A stretch of 52,738 nt of DNA from a bacterium. Its GTDB lineage: Bacteria > Bacteroidota > Bacteroidia > Flavobacteriales_D > Sanyastnellaceae. The stretch covers positions 1-52,738 of the forward strand of contig JAPOHG010000007.1 in assembly GCA_029979565.1 (NCBI GenBank), given 5' to 3'. The translations under genes and the position numbers were made by a program. Positions within the stretch are counted from its first letter, which is position 1; each line of letters opens with the position of its first letter. Of the stretch, positions 1 to 8,505 are shown one piece after another. Under the pieces are notes generated by a model, which was not told the origin of the DNA, did not search any database, and saw only the letters and a program-made list of their open reading frames with translations.

Positions 1-1
1 G

Positions 2-1567
2 GTCGCTGCCCAAATCGACATCCACGACATGGCGCGGTTCAAGCGCGACCCGCGCATCCAACACCTGCTCCGGGAGGCCTTGGCAGTCGGGTGCTTCTAC
101 GTCGAATCCCCCGCCATGCGGATGCTGATGCGCAAGCTCCGCGTCGACAACTACCTCGGACTCGTCGCCGCGAGTTCGGTCATCCGGCCCGGCGTGTCGC
201 GCAGCGGTATGATGCGCGCCTACATCGAGCGGCACCGGTACCCCGAGCGACGCGACGACGCCCACCCCGTCCTCCTCGAGTTGATGCCGGAAACGTATGG
301 CGTGATGGTGTACCAAGAGGACGTCATCAAGGTGGCCCACCACTTCGCCGGGCTCGACCTCGGTGAGGCGGATGTGCTGCGCCGCGGCATGAGCGGGAAG
401 TTCCGGTCGCGGGAAGAGTTTGCCAAGGCGCGGGACGCCTTCCACCAAAAAGCCGTCGAACGCGGACGGGACCCGGTGCTGGTCGAAGAAGTTTGGCGCC
501 AAGTAGAAAGCTTCGCCGGGTACGCCTTTGCCAAAGGCCACTCCGCCTCATACGCCGTAGAAAGCTACCAGAGTCTGTACCTGAAAGCGCATTGGCCCAT
601 CGAGTACATGGCCGCGTGCATCAACAACTTCGGCGGGTTCTACCGCACAGAATTTTACGTGCACGAAGCCCGCATGGTCGGTGGCCGCATCGAGGCACCC
701 TGCGTCAACCGGGGGGGCTGGGAAGCGTGCGTAGAACCGCATTGCCGCACCATTTTGTTGGGCTTCAACCTCGTCCGGGGCATCCAGGCCCAAACCGTCG
801 CTCGCATCATGCACGAGCGCCAACAGGGCGGTGCTTACGCGTCACTGGAAGATGCCATCGAGCGCACGGGGCTCGGCCTCGAGCAATGCCTGCTCATCAT
901 CCGGTGCGGCGGGTTTCGGTTCACCGGCAAGAACCCCCAACAGCTTCAGTGGGAAGCGCATTTTCTGCTTGGCCACACCCAAAAAGGAACCACCGACGCC
1001 ACGCTCTTCACGCCGGACATCACCCGGTTCACCTTGCCCCATTTTGAAGCCAACGACCTCGAAGTCGCCTTCGACCAGATCGAGTTGTTCGGATTCCCGC
1101 TGATCTCGCCCTTCCGGCTGTTAACCCCCGAAGCCCAGGCCGTTGCCGAGCGCGGCGTGCGCAGCGAGGCCCTGCCGGACTGCATCGGGCGGACGGTCGA
1201 AGTCGTGGGGTACTTGGTTACGGTCAAGGAAACCCACACCGCCCGGCGGGAGCGCATGAGTTTTGGGTGCTTCGTCGATGTTGAAGGGCAGTGGTTGGAC
1301 ACCGTCCACTTCCCCCCGTCGTTGAAGCAGTTTGCGTTCCGCGGGCGCGGGATTTACTTGGTACGCGGGGTGGTCAAAGAAGAGTTTGGATGCATTCACG
1401 TCGAAGCCGCCTTCATGCAAAAGCTCGACTACATTCCCGATCCACGGTACGCGGAAGACGGCCTGCCCGGTCGCGAACCGCGCCCGAATAACGCCAGTGC
1501 AGCGCGTCGGCGACAAACGATGGGCGCCCGAAGTGGCGGCGGCATGCTCAAGCGCTCGTTGCGCTGA
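2..1567 (+). CDS. DNA polymerase III alpha subunit, short second-copy (ImuC/DnaE2-like) type, 3' part only
   Basis: The reading frame is open from base 2, so the gene starts upstream of the window and only about 521 C-terminal residues are visible. The sequence has the C-family polymerase signatures around YQEDVIKVAHHFAGLDLGEADVLRRGMS and the FAKGHSASYA motif, followed by the helix-hairpin-helix region and a C-terminal OB-fold (about residues 390-490). The form LRRGMSxKF, rather than the LRRAMGKK of the main replicative DnaE, is what I recall for the short second alpha subunit of Bacteroidota, which often sits next to a Y-family polymerase or ImuB-like protein and acts in error-prone repair synthesis. 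That assignment to the mutagenic class is an inference, since the N-terminal PHP domain and upstream neighbours are out of view. It ends 3 bases before the convergent TonB receptor stop. Confidence 0.85.
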   Translation, partial: VAAQIDIHDMARFKRDPRIQHLLREALAVGCFYVESPAMRMLMRKLRVDNYLGLVAASSVIRPGVSRSGMMRAYIERHRYPERRDDAHPVLLELMPETYGVMVYQEDVIKVAHHFAGLDLGEADVLRRGMSGKFRSREEFAKARDAFHQKAVERGRDPVLVEEVWRQVESFAGYAFAKGHSASYAVESYQSLYLKAHWPIEYMAACINNFGGFYRTEFYVHEARMVGGRIEAPCVNRGGWEACVEPHCRTILLGFNLVRGIQAQTVARIMHERQQGGAYASLEDAIERTGLGLEQCLLIIRCGGFRFTGKNPQQLQWEAHFLLGHTQKGTTDATLFTPDITRFTLPHFEANDLEVAFDQIELFGFPLISPFRLLTPEAQAVAERGVRSEALPDCIGRTVEVVGYLVTVKETHTARRERMSFGCFVDVEGQWLDTVHFPPSLKQFAFRGRGIYLVRGVVKEEFGCIHVEAAFMQKLDYIPDPRYAEDGLPGREPRPNNASAARRRQTMGARSGGGMLKRSLR

Positions 1568-1570
1568 ACC

Positions 1571-3943
1571 CTACTCGTTCTTTTTGGGAGGCAGGATGCC
1601 CCAACGCAGCCCCGCATAAAACATCCGACCGAAAATGGGGCCGTACACCAGGCTGGCGTCGAAGTACTGGTTGAAGTCTTGTTGCGCCACCGGGTTGTCT
1701 CCATAGTCTGCGCCGATGATGGGGCGGTCCTGCTTGTAATTCAGCGCGTTTTCGACGCCGAGGTACACTGAGAATTCCGGCGTGAATTGGCGGGTGAGCT
1801 GGGCGTTCAACTGGTAGAAGTCCGGAGCGTAATCCGGGCGACTGAACGGCTCGGGGTTCACAGCCGTCGTCGGCAGGCGTTGGGCACCAATCCACTGGAA
1901 GGTCGCATCTGCACGCCATTGGCCCTCGCGTTCGTCGAGCTGCGATGCATAGCTGATTTGGCTGAAGCCGCGGTGCTTGGAGACGAACGGATCTTCGGTG
2001 GGATTGCCCAGGATGCGGTCCGTGTGGGCGTTCACCCATCGGTACGCGAGGCGCACGTCCCAACGACGGTGCATGTCCCAATTGAATTCCGCTTGGGCCG
2101 TGTTGGCGAAGGAACTCCCGGACAGGTTGTAGAGGTGAATCGCGTTAGCCGCCTGATCGAGGTCCACCACGAGCTTGTTTTCGAAGCGTGTAGAATATGC
2201 ATCCAACGTGAGGGTCGCCTCGCGGTAGTTCAGGCGGAACTTGCTGGTGAGGTTCGTGCCGATGTTGGTGGCGATTTCGGGCTGAAGGCCTTGGCTATCA
2301 TAGCCCCAGTACCATTGGCGCTGGCTGGCCCACGTGCCAAGCTGCTCCATGAAAGGGTTGGGTGTTCGGAAACCACGACCGGCCGCGATTTTCCACGACA
2401 CGTTTTCCGTGACGCTCCAGCGGGCGTGGAGGCGCGGGCTCAGCATGCCACCAAACAAATTGTGTTGGTCGTAGCGCACGCCACCAATGACACTCCAGCG
2501 TTCGTTGCCCGACCAGGTGTACTCGGCGAAAATACCCGGCACCTGTTCCTCACGCTCAACGCCATATTGGACATTGATGCTGTCGTTGACTTGAAACTGA
2601 AGCTGCTCGTCAAACGCATTGTAGACGTAGCTGAGGCCGGCTGTAAAGTTGTGATTGGTGTTTCCGATGATGTCCGCATAAAGCACATTGCCGCGAAAAA
2701 AGCGTTCGTGACCGTCGTAGTGATTGTTTCCAAAACGCTGGGTTTGGCGGTGGTCGTAAAAACTCCACTGCGTGCCGATGCTCCGCCATTCGGCATCCGG
2801 GAAGACATAGCCGGTTTTGGCCGTCGCCTCCACGCGATCAACCGTTGTGATGGCAGACCAGGCGCCTGTCGAAGAATTCATGAGGCCCATGACGTCGGAC
2901 CAAGCAGTGCCTTCATCGATGGCAGTTGTCTGTCCCGCCGCCGACTCCATCTGCACGGCCGTAAGTGCATACTCACCCCGAATGCCTCGATCGCCCGTGA
3001 ACTTCCATTCGTTTCGCACGACAACGTTTCGCTGCATGGGCGTGTCGAGGAAACCATCGCTGTTGCGATCGTTCTGTTGCTGGTTTGTCAGCCCATGCAG
3101 TAATACCGCCGTTTTCCAGCGGCGTGAAACCACGTGGCTGCTTATGGAATTGAACTCCAATCGACCCGCGCCGTTGGCGTACAGATTGGCATGAAAGGGG
3201 TCAGCGGTTTCTGGGTTTTTGAGCGCGACGTTTATTTGGCCCGTAATGCTCTCGTAGCCCTGCGTCGCGGTGCCAGCGCCCTTGCTGATGTGGATCTCGT
3301 TGACCCAATCACCCGGGATGAACATTAGGCCTTTGACGACACTCAAGCCGCGCGGGCCGGGGAGGTTGTCGACTTGAATTTGGCTGTATTTACCGTCTAG
3401 GCCCAGCATGCGAATTTGACGGGTTCCGGTAACTGCATCCGTGAAGGAGGCGTCCACCGAAGCGTTGGTTTCAAAGGCCTCTGAGAGGTTGCAACAAGCC
3501 GCCTTGACCAGCTCCTTTCGATTCAAGGACTGAACGTCCAGTGGCGACAACAATGAAAGTTGAGTTGCTGCCTTTTTCTCCACCACCTCCGCTGAAGCTA
3601 GCTCCACTCCTGCCTTCAACGGGATGTCCACGTAGGATTCGCCGTTGTACACCCAGCCCACGGTTTCAAAACCCATCATGGACACCACCAAGGTGTCGCC
3701 TAACTCAGCCTTACTGATTTTGAAAAATCCGAACCCATCCGAGACGGTCGTGGAGGCTTCATCATGCGACCAACGCACGTAAGCTCCGGGCAGTGCAATG
3801 TAGGTGGGTTCGCCTCGGGGAGAACCGGCAGCGTGATCGTGGCTTTCCTCCGTGAGGACTTTGCCTTTTAGAACATTGAATTGCGCCTGGTGCTCCTCCG
3901 GCAATAGAAGCCCAAGGAGGCAGATGATGATGAACCGCTTCAA
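1571..3943 (-). CDS. TonB-dependent outer-membrane receptor of the heavy-metal (probably copper) associated family
   Basis: 790 residues: a signal peptide (MKRFIIICLLGLLLP...AQ), a carboxypeptidase-regulatory-like domain (about 20-110), a plug domain (about 120-240) and a 22-strand-type beta-barrel ending in an aromatic/hydrophobic C-terminus. The plug carries a vicinal cysteine pair (KAACCNLSEAFE), a feature I recall in a Bacteroidota receptor family encoded beside HMA-domain proteins; the cysteines are obvious candidates for metal contact. The mature N-terminus has a His-containing stretch (ESHDHAAG). It lies 9 bases downstream of the HMA-domain gene on the same strand, so the two are almost certainly co-transcribed. 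Expected role: TonB-driven passage of a metal or metal complex across the outer membrane. The substrate is inferred from the partner only. Confidence 0.88.
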   Translation of the reverse strand: MKRFIIICLLGLLLPEEHQAQFNVLKGKVLTEESHDHAAGSPRGEPTYIALPGAYVRWSHDEASTTVSDGFGFFKISKAELGDTLVVSMMGFETVGWVYNGESYVDIPLKAGVELASAEVVEKKAATQLSLLSPLDVQSLNRKELVKAACCNLSEAFETNASVDASFTDAVTGTRQIRMLGLDGKYSQIQVDNLPGPRGLSVVKGLMFIPGDWVNEIHISKGAGTATQGYESITGQINVALKNPETADPFHANLYANGAGRLEFNSISSHVVSRRWKTAVLLHGLTNQQQNDRNSDGFLDTPMQRNVVVRNEWKFTGDRGIRGEYALTAVQMESAAGQTTAIDEGTAWSDVMGLMNSSTGAWSAITTVDRVEATAKTGYVFPDAEWRSIGTQWSFYDHRQTQRFGNNHYDGHERFFRGNVLYADIIGNTNHNFTAGLSYVYNAFDEQLQFQVNDSINVQYGVEREEQVPGIFAEYTWSGNERWSVIGGVRYDQHNLFGGMLSPRLHARWSVTENVSWKIAAGRGFRTPNPFMEQLGTWASQRQWYWGYDSQGLQPEIATNIGTNLTSKFRLNYREATLTLDAYSTRFENKLVVDLDQAANAIHLYNLSGSSFANTAQAEFNWDMHRRWDVRLAYRWVNAHTDRILGNPTEDPFVSKHRGFSQISYASQLDEREGQWRADATFQWIGAQRLPTTAVNPEPFSRPDYAPDFYQLNAQLTRQFTPEFSVYLGVENALNYKQDRPIIGADYGDNPVAQQDFNQYFDASLVYGPIFGRMFYAGLRWGILPPKKNE

Positions 3944-3952
3944 CCCAAACGG

Positions 3953-4333
3953 TTATTCCGGGCGGTGATCGTCATGATCCTGGTCATCGCCTCCCGTGCA
4001 GCTTCCGCCTCCCAATTCACGGTATTTGCAGCAACCGTGCATCTTCGCGTACGCCTCATCCGTTGCCTTGATCTTCTCGGTATCGTGGCCGACGTTGGCA
4101 ATCAATTGGTGGATTTGTTCCTCAGAAATGACCTTCGTCTTGTACGCAACTTTGGCTTTTTTCGTCTCCACATCCCACTCGGCCATGATGACGCCCGGCA
4201 CGTCCAATGCCTTTTCGATGCGGGTCTCACACATGCCACACACCCCACTCACTTGGAACTCAATCTCAGCCTTTTTTTGGGCAAAAGAGGCCGAAGACAA
4301 CGCCAAGGCCATCAGAATTAGTAAATGCTTCAT
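3953..4333 (-). CDS. Periplasmic heavy-metal-associated (HMA) domain protein
   Basis: 126 residues counted from the ATG at 4333; an in-frame ATG at 4387 is less likely because it puts 18 charged residues before the signal peptide (MKHLLILMALALSSASFAQ). The mature part is one HMA ferredoxin-like fold with the CGMCE metal-binding loop (GxCxxC form, about residues 32-36) and the usual alternation of strands to about residue 88. The tail adds a vicinal CC (MHGCCKY), another Cys and an Asp/His-rich end (DDQDHDDHRPE) that could bind metal too. It is first in a two-gene operon with the TonB receptor. Known relatives bind Cu(I) or similar soft metals; here a periplasmic metal carrier or sensor for the receptor is the likely job. 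A -7-like box ends 4 bases before this ATG. Confidence 0.85.
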   Translation of the reverse strand: MKHLLILMALALSSASFAQKKAEIEFQVSGVCGMCETRIEKALDVPGVIMAEWDVETKKAKVAYKTKVISEEQIHQLIANVGHDTEKIKATDEAYAKMHGCCKYRELGGGSCTGGDDQDHDDHRPE

Positions 4334-4337
4334 AAGT

Positions 4338-4366
4338 GAAAGATACGCGATTTTAGGGCGGTGAAA
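4338..4366 (-). promoter_or_regulatory. Predicted promoter of the HMA/TonB metal operon
   Basis: On the minus strand TTTC, 17 bases, then TATCTTTC (plus-strand 4338-4345), close to the Bacteroidota sigma-A form TTTG...TAnnTTTG. The box ends 4 bases before the ATG at 4333, which would place the transcript start on or next to the start codon. Sequence match only. Confidence 0.35.
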
Positions 4367-4407
4367 GTGCTTAAAGTCACAACTCATGCAAACGACGCTG
4401 CCCCGGA

Positions 4408-5157
4408 TTACTCCTCCGACGCGCTAGCAGAGAGGAAGTCTCGGTTCATGCGCGCAATGTTGCTGAGGTCGATTCCCTTCGGACATTCGACGGCACACGC
4501 ACCGGTGTTGGTGCAGTTGCCGAAGCCTTCTTTGTCCATTTGGTCAACCATGCGTTGGACACGGGTTGCGCGTTCAGGCTGGCCCTGAGGCAACAGAGCA
4601 AACTGGGACACCTTGGCGGATACGAAGAGCATTGCAGAGGCGTTCTTGCACGTCGCTACGCAAGCACCGCAACCGATGCACGTTGCTGCGTTGAACGCTT
4701 CATCGGCCTGCGCTTTGGGCACCGGAATGGCGTTTGCGTCCAAGGTCTCACCGGACGTGTTGACGGAGATGTAACCGCCCGCTTGAATAACCCGGTCGAA
4801 TGCGCTTCGATCCACCGCCAAATCTTTCAGAACAGGGAACGCCGATGCGCGCCACGGCTCGATGGTGATGGTGTCTCCATCCTTGAAGGAGCGCATGTGC
4901 AGCTGGCACGTAGTAACACCGCGGTTGGGGCCGTGGGCTTCGCCGTTGATGAACATGGAGCACATGCCGCAGATGCCTTCGCGGCAATCGTGGTCGAAAG
5001 CCACAGGATCGCCGCCGTCTCGGATGATTTGGTCATTCAACATGTCCATCATCTCCAAAAACGACATGTCCGGAGAAACGCCGCTAACAGGATAGGTCTC
5101 AATTCGGCCCTTGTCATTTGGACCGTTCTGCCGCCAAACTTTCAATGTCAAATCCAT
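4408..5157 (-). CDS. sdhB: Succinate dehydrogenase / fumarate reductase iron-sulfur subunit
   Basis: 249 residues. Carries electrons from the FAD of SdhA to quinone in complex II (TCA cycle and respiratory chain), on the cytoplasmic face of the inner membrane. The 2Fe-2S ligands are Cys58, Cys63, Cys66 and Cys84 (CREGICGMC and TTCQ). The 4Fe-4S/3Fe-4S motifs follow as [11 protein letters not shown] (about 157-167) and [12 protein letters not shown] (about 214-225). It is the last gene of sdhC-sdhA-sdhB, 9 bases after sdhA, the order usual in Bacteroidota. Length and cysteine pattern are complete and nothing looks degraded. Confidence 0.97.
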   Translation of the reverse strand: MDLTLKVWRQNGPNDKGRIETYPVSGVSPDMSFLEMMDMLNDQIIRDGGDPVAFDHDCREGICGMCSMFINGEAHGPNRGVTTCQLHMRSFKDGDTITIEPWRASAFPVLKDLAVDRSAFDRVIQAGGYISVNTSGETLDANAIPVPKAQADEAFNAATCIGCGACVATCKNASAMLFVSAKVSQFALLPQGQPERATRVQRMVDQMDKEGFGNCTNTGACAVECPKGIDLSNIARMNRDFLSASASEE

Positions 5158-5166
5158 GGCAATTTC

Positions 5167-7164
5167 TTATTTGTAGCTGCGCTGCTTCAGCTCGATGTTT
5201 TCAAACTTCAAATCCTCCTTGTGGAGGTTGGCTTCACTCGGATCGCCGGTATACTCCCATGCGGAAACGAAGGCAAACTGCTCGTCGTCTCGCAATGCTT
5301 CACCTTCCGGCGTCTGGTATTCTTCGCGGAAGTGACCCCCGCACGATTCGTTTCGCTCGAGGGCGTCCTTGCACATCAACTCGCCCAGTTCCAGCAGGTC
5401 GGCTACCCGGCCCGCTTTGTCCAATTCCGGATTGAACTGGTCCGCCGTTCCAGGAACCCGAACATCGCTGTAGAACTCATCCCGCAGGGCACGAATGTCC
5501 GCAATGGCCTTCTTCAGTCCGGCCTCGCTGCGCGACATTCCGCATTCGTTCCACATGATGCGGCCCAGGCGGCGGTGGAAATCATCCACCGGCTTCGAAC
5601 CGTTGTTGTTGATCAAGTGGTCGATGCGGTCCTGCACACCTTTCTCTGCGGCTTCAAATTCCGGTGTGTCGGCCGAAATGGCGCCTGTACGGATATCGCT
5701 CGCGAGGTAGTCGCCGATGGTGTAAGGCAACACGAAGTAACCGTCCGCGAGGCCTTGCATGAGTGCTGATGCGCCCAATCGGTTGGCTCCGTGGTCGGAG
5801 AAGTTCGCCTCGCCTGCAGCATATAACCCGGGCACCGAGGTCATCAGGTTGTAGTCCACCCACAGTCCACCCATGGTGTAGTGCACCGCGGGGTAAATCT
5901 TCATAGGCGTCTCGTACGGATCATCGGCTGCAATCTGCTTGTACATGTCGAACAGGTTGCCATACTTCGCCTTGACCACTTCCTTTCCGAGCTTGGTGAT
6001 TTCAGCCTCCGAGGGGTTGCGCAATCCGCGAATGTTCGCTTCTGTTTTGCCGTAGCGCTGAATCGCGCTCGCGTAATCCAAGAACACCGCCTCACCCGTC
6101 TCGTTCACGCCGAATCCAGCATCGCAACGCTCCTTGGCAGCACGAGACGCAACGTCCCTGGGAACGAGATTTCCGAAGGCTGGGTAACGGCGCTCCAAGT
6201 AGTAGTCTCGGTCTTCTTCCGGGATATCATTTGCGCGCATGGTGCCTTTGCGGATTGCTTCCGCGTCTTCCTTTTTGGCCGGCACCCAGATGCGGCCGTC
6301 GTTGCGCAACGACTCCGACATGAGCGTCAGCTTGGATTGGTGCTCTCCGGACACCGGAATGCACGTAGGATGAATCTGCGTGAAGCAGGGATTCGCCATG
6401 TACGCCCCTTTCTTGTGCGCCTTCCAAGCCGCGGAGACGTTGGAGCCCATGGCGTTGGTGCTCAAGAAAAAGACGTTGCCATAGCCCCCTGAGGCGAGCA
6501 CAACCGCGTGTGCTGCGTGGCGTTCCAACTCACCGGTGATCAAGTTGCGAGCAATGATTCCGCGGCACTTCCCGTCAACGATGACCACATCCATCATCTC
6601 GTGGCGGGTGAACATTTCCACCTTGCCCTTCGAAATCTGACGGCTCAGCGCGGAGTATGCGCCCAGCAGGAGCTGCTGACCGGTTTGGCCTTTGGCATAA
6701 AATGTTCGAGAGACCTGCACCCCACCGAAGCTGCGGTTGTCGAGCAAGCCGCCGTATTCACGGGCAAACGGCACCCCTTGGGCCACGCACTGGTCAATGA
6801 TGCTGGTTGACACCTCGGCCAGTCGGTGGACATTGGCCTCGCGGCTTCGGTAATCGCCGCCTTTGATGGTGTCATAGAACAAGCGGTACACAGAGTCCCC
6901 GTCATTCTGGTAATTCTTTGCTGCGTTGATGCCGCCTTGGGCGGCAATGGAATGCGCCCGGCGGGGAGAGTCCTGGAAGCAAAAAGCCTTGACGTTGTAA
7001 CCCATCTCCGCTAGTGAGGCCGCGGCTGAGCTCCCGGCCAAACCCGTTCCCACCACAATCACGTCGATGAGGCGTTTGTTGGCGGGATTGACCAAGTTGA
7101 TGTGGTTCTTGTGCGAAGTCCACTTCTCCGCTAAAGGTCCCGATGGAATTTTAGATTCGAACAT
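5167..7164 (-). CDS. sdhA: Succinate dehydrogenase / fumarate reductase flavoprotein subunit
   Basis: 665 residues, full length for the Bacteroidota form. Catalytic subunit that oxidises succinate to fumarate. The N-terminal FAD-binding Rossmann motif is visible ([12 protein letters not shown], about 37-48) and so is the flavin-linking histidine in [13 protein letters not shown] (His71). The substrate-domain segment [15 protein letters not shown] and the second FAD motif [20 protein letters not shown] follow, and the C-terminal helical domain is present. It lies 12 bases downstream of sdhC and 9 bases upstream of sdhB, so a single transcript is expected. The enzyme could work in either direction; neighbours give no hint of fumarate respiration. 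Confidence 0.97.
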   Translation of the reverse strand: MFESKIPSGPLAEKWTSHKNHINLVNPANKRLIDVIVVGTGLAGSSAAASLAEMGYNVKAFCFQDSPRRAHSIAAQGGINAAKNYQNDGDSVYRLFYDTIKGGDYRSREANVHRLAEVSTSIIDQCVAQGVPFAREYGGLLDNRSFGGVQVSRTFYAKGQTGQQLLLGAYSALSRQISKGKVEMFTRHEMMDVVIVDGKCRGIIARNLITGELERHAAHAVVLASGGYGNVFFLSTNAMGSNVSAAWKAHKKGAYMANPCFTQIHPTCIPVSGEHQSKLTLMSESLRNDGRIWVPAKKEDAEAIRKGTMRANDIPEEDRDYYLERRYPAFGNLVPRDVASRAAKERCDAGFGVNETGEAVFLDYASAIQRYGKTEANIRGLRNPSEAEITKLGKEVVKAKYGNLFDMYKQIAADDPYETPMKIYPAVHYTMGGLWVDYNLMTSVPGLYAAGEANFSDHGANRLGASALMQGLADGYFVLPYTIGDYLASDIRTGAISADTPEFEAAEKGVQDRIDHLINNNGSKPVDDFHRRLGRIMWNECGMSRSEAGLKKAIADIRALRDEFYSDVRVPGTADQFNPELDKAGRVADLLELGELMCKDALERNESCGGHFREEYQTPEGEALRDDEQFAFVSAWEYTGDPSEANLHKEDLKFENIELKQRSYK

Positions 7165-7176
7165 GATGGTCTCCGA

Positions 7177-7869
7177 TTACAGTTGGGTGATGTACAAGAA
7201 AACGGGGATGGCAGCAAACAGGGCTGGCACGAGCAACGCAAAAGCCATTCCAGCCTTTTCAATAACCGGCGTGTACTTGGCGTGACGGACGCCCAAGGAC
7301 TGGAATCCACTTTGAAATCCGTGCGACAAGTGAAACGCCAAGGCAGCTTGAGCAAGCACATACCCCACCACCGCAATGAGTCCTATGGAGTTGTCGGGTG
7401 AGAAAAATTCAACCACGACCGTGTGCAAGTCCTTCAAACCATTGTGAATGGGCATCGCACCGAAGTGCATTTTGTACCAAAAAGTCTGCATGTGGCTGAC
7501 CAAGAAGACCAGAATGATGGTTCCGAGGATGCCCATGTTCCGGCTGGACCATTTGGCGTTGGCTGCGCCGTTCTCCTTGACATAACCCACGGGTCGGGCT
7601 TTGCGGTTTTGCATCGACAACACGATGCCGTCGATTACGTGAAAAAGTACACTCGCATAAGTGAGGTAACTGAGCAACTTCACCAACGGGAAGGTGGTCA
7701 TGAATTCCGCGTATTCATTGAACGCTTGTTGGCCTGCTTCACCTGTTTTGAGAATCAGCTGAAGGTTACCCGCAAGGTGGCCCGCCAGAAAGAGGCAAAG
7801 AAAAAGGCCGGTCAAGGCCATCACGTACTTCTTAGCCAGGGAAGATTTGAGTATTCCGGTGTTGCTCAT
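7177..7869 (-). CDS. sdhC: Succinate dehydrogenase cytochrome b subunit (b558 type)
   Basis: 230 residues with about five hydrophobic segments, the single-subunit di-heme membrane anchor typical of Bacteroidota complex II, so no separate sdhD is needed. Histidines suited to heme ligation occur inside or next to the membrane segments (LAGHLAGN, LFHVIDG, LVSHMQTF, LAFHLSHGF). It tethers SdhAB to the inner membrane and reduces menaquinone. First gene of the operon; a strong Bacteroidota-type promoter candidate lies just upstream. The start at 7869 gives a short cytoplasmic N-terminus (MSNTGILKSS) before the first membrane helix, which is as expected. Confidence 0.95.
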   Translation of the reverse strand: MSNTGILKSSLAKKYVMALTGLFLCLFLAGHLAGNLQLILKTGEAGQQAFNEYAEFMTTFPLVKLLSYLTYASVLFHVIDGIVLSMQNRKARPVGYVKENGAANAKWSSRNMGILGTIILVFLVSHMQTFWYKMHFGAMPIHNGLKDLHTVVVEFFSPDNSIGLIAVVGYVLAQAALAFHLSHGFQSGFQSLGVRHAKYTPVIEKAGMAFALLVPALFAAIPVFLYITQL

Positions 7870-7888
7870 GGGTGATTGAATGGAGCTG

Positions 7889-7919
7889 TAAAGATAACGC
7901 CTCCCTCATCGGCCGCCAA
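7889..7919 (-). promoter_or_regulatory. Predicted promoter of the sdhCAB operon
   Basis: Minus strand: TTG (plus 7917-7919), 20-base spacer, TATCTTTA (plus 7889-7896), matching the Bacteroidota -33/-7 form TTTG...TAnnTTTG with one mismatch. It would give a leader of about 10-15 bases before the sdhC ATG at 7869. Confidence 0.5.
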
Positions 7920-7999
7920 CGCGAGGTGACAGAACTGCAATACATCGGGGTTCAGTGGAAGAAATGGGGGGCGAAGCCGTTGAATCGCCCCCCAATCGG

Positions 8000-8353
8000 T
8001 CAGCTCCCTTCCGAATCCGGTTTGCGGTCGAGCATCAGCATTTCACCCGCCACAACCTCAGTCACATACCGTGTATGCCCTTCAGAATCCTCGTACGTTC
8101 GGTAAGCCAACCGACCTTCGATGGCAACCTCCGTGCCCTTTTTCAAGTATTGACCCGCGATCTCCGCCAACGCGCCCCACATGACCACGTCGTGCCATTG
8201 GGTGCGCTCTACACGTTCACCTTCACCATTGCGGAATGATTCGTTGGTCGCCACAGGAAAAGCGCATTTCACCTTGCCTTCATCGAAGCTCATCAATTCG
8301 GGGTCCTTCCCGAGTCGCCCAATCAATTGGACCTTGTTTCTCAATGCATTCAT
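8000..8353 (-). CDS. ssb: Single-stranded DNA-binding protein, short form
   Basis: 117 residues from the ATG at 8353 (MNALRNKVQLIGRLGKDPEL); a frame extension up to 8413 has no family resemblance. It is a single OB-fold with the classical SSB landmarks: VQLIGRLGKDPE, FPVATNESF, the aromatic pair in TQWHDVVMWG, AEIAGQYLKKGTEVAIEGRL and a TRYVTEVVA strand. It binds single-stranded DNA during replication and repair. It stops soon after the fold (DRKPDSEGS) and lacks the Gly/Pro-rich linker and the acidic DDDxPF tip that recruits partner proteins in canonical SSBs. It may therefore be a second, specialised copy. It stands alone between sdhC and the divergent gltX. Confidence 0.9.
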   Translation of the reverse strand: MNALRNKVQLIGRLGKDPELMSFDEGKVKCAFPVATNESFRNGEGERVERTQWHDVVMWGALAEIAGQYLKKGTEVAIEGRLAYRTYEDSEGHTRYVTEVVAGEMLMLDRKPDSEGS

Positions 8354-8473
8354 TTCGTTAGAATTTCTGCAGGCAAACCTGCGCCAATGCATCGGCCACA
8401 TCCGTATCTGCAACGGCTTGTTTCAGCTTTGACTGGGGCTGTTTTACGCGTGCAGCGCCGCCGCATTGGACCC

Positions 8474-8481
8474 TATCTTTG
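8474..8481 (+). promoter_or_regulatory. -7 box of the gltX promoter
   Basis: TATCTTTG is a perfect match to the Bacteroidota TAnnTTTG box and lies 24 bases before the gltX ATG at 8506. I see no good TTTG box at the right distance upstream. Confidence 0.4.
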
Positions 8482-8505
8482 CGCTTCGCATCGAAGACCA
8501 TCGCC

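Noticed and set aside
1787-3103. 438-codon plus-strand frame opposite the TonB receptor
   Set aside because: Antisense shadow of a well-supported gene in GC-rich DNA; no signal peptide, motif or start context.
4540-5769. 409-codon plus-strand frame across sdhB and sdhA
   Set aside because: Crosses two certain genes and their junction on the opposite strand and has no family resemblance.
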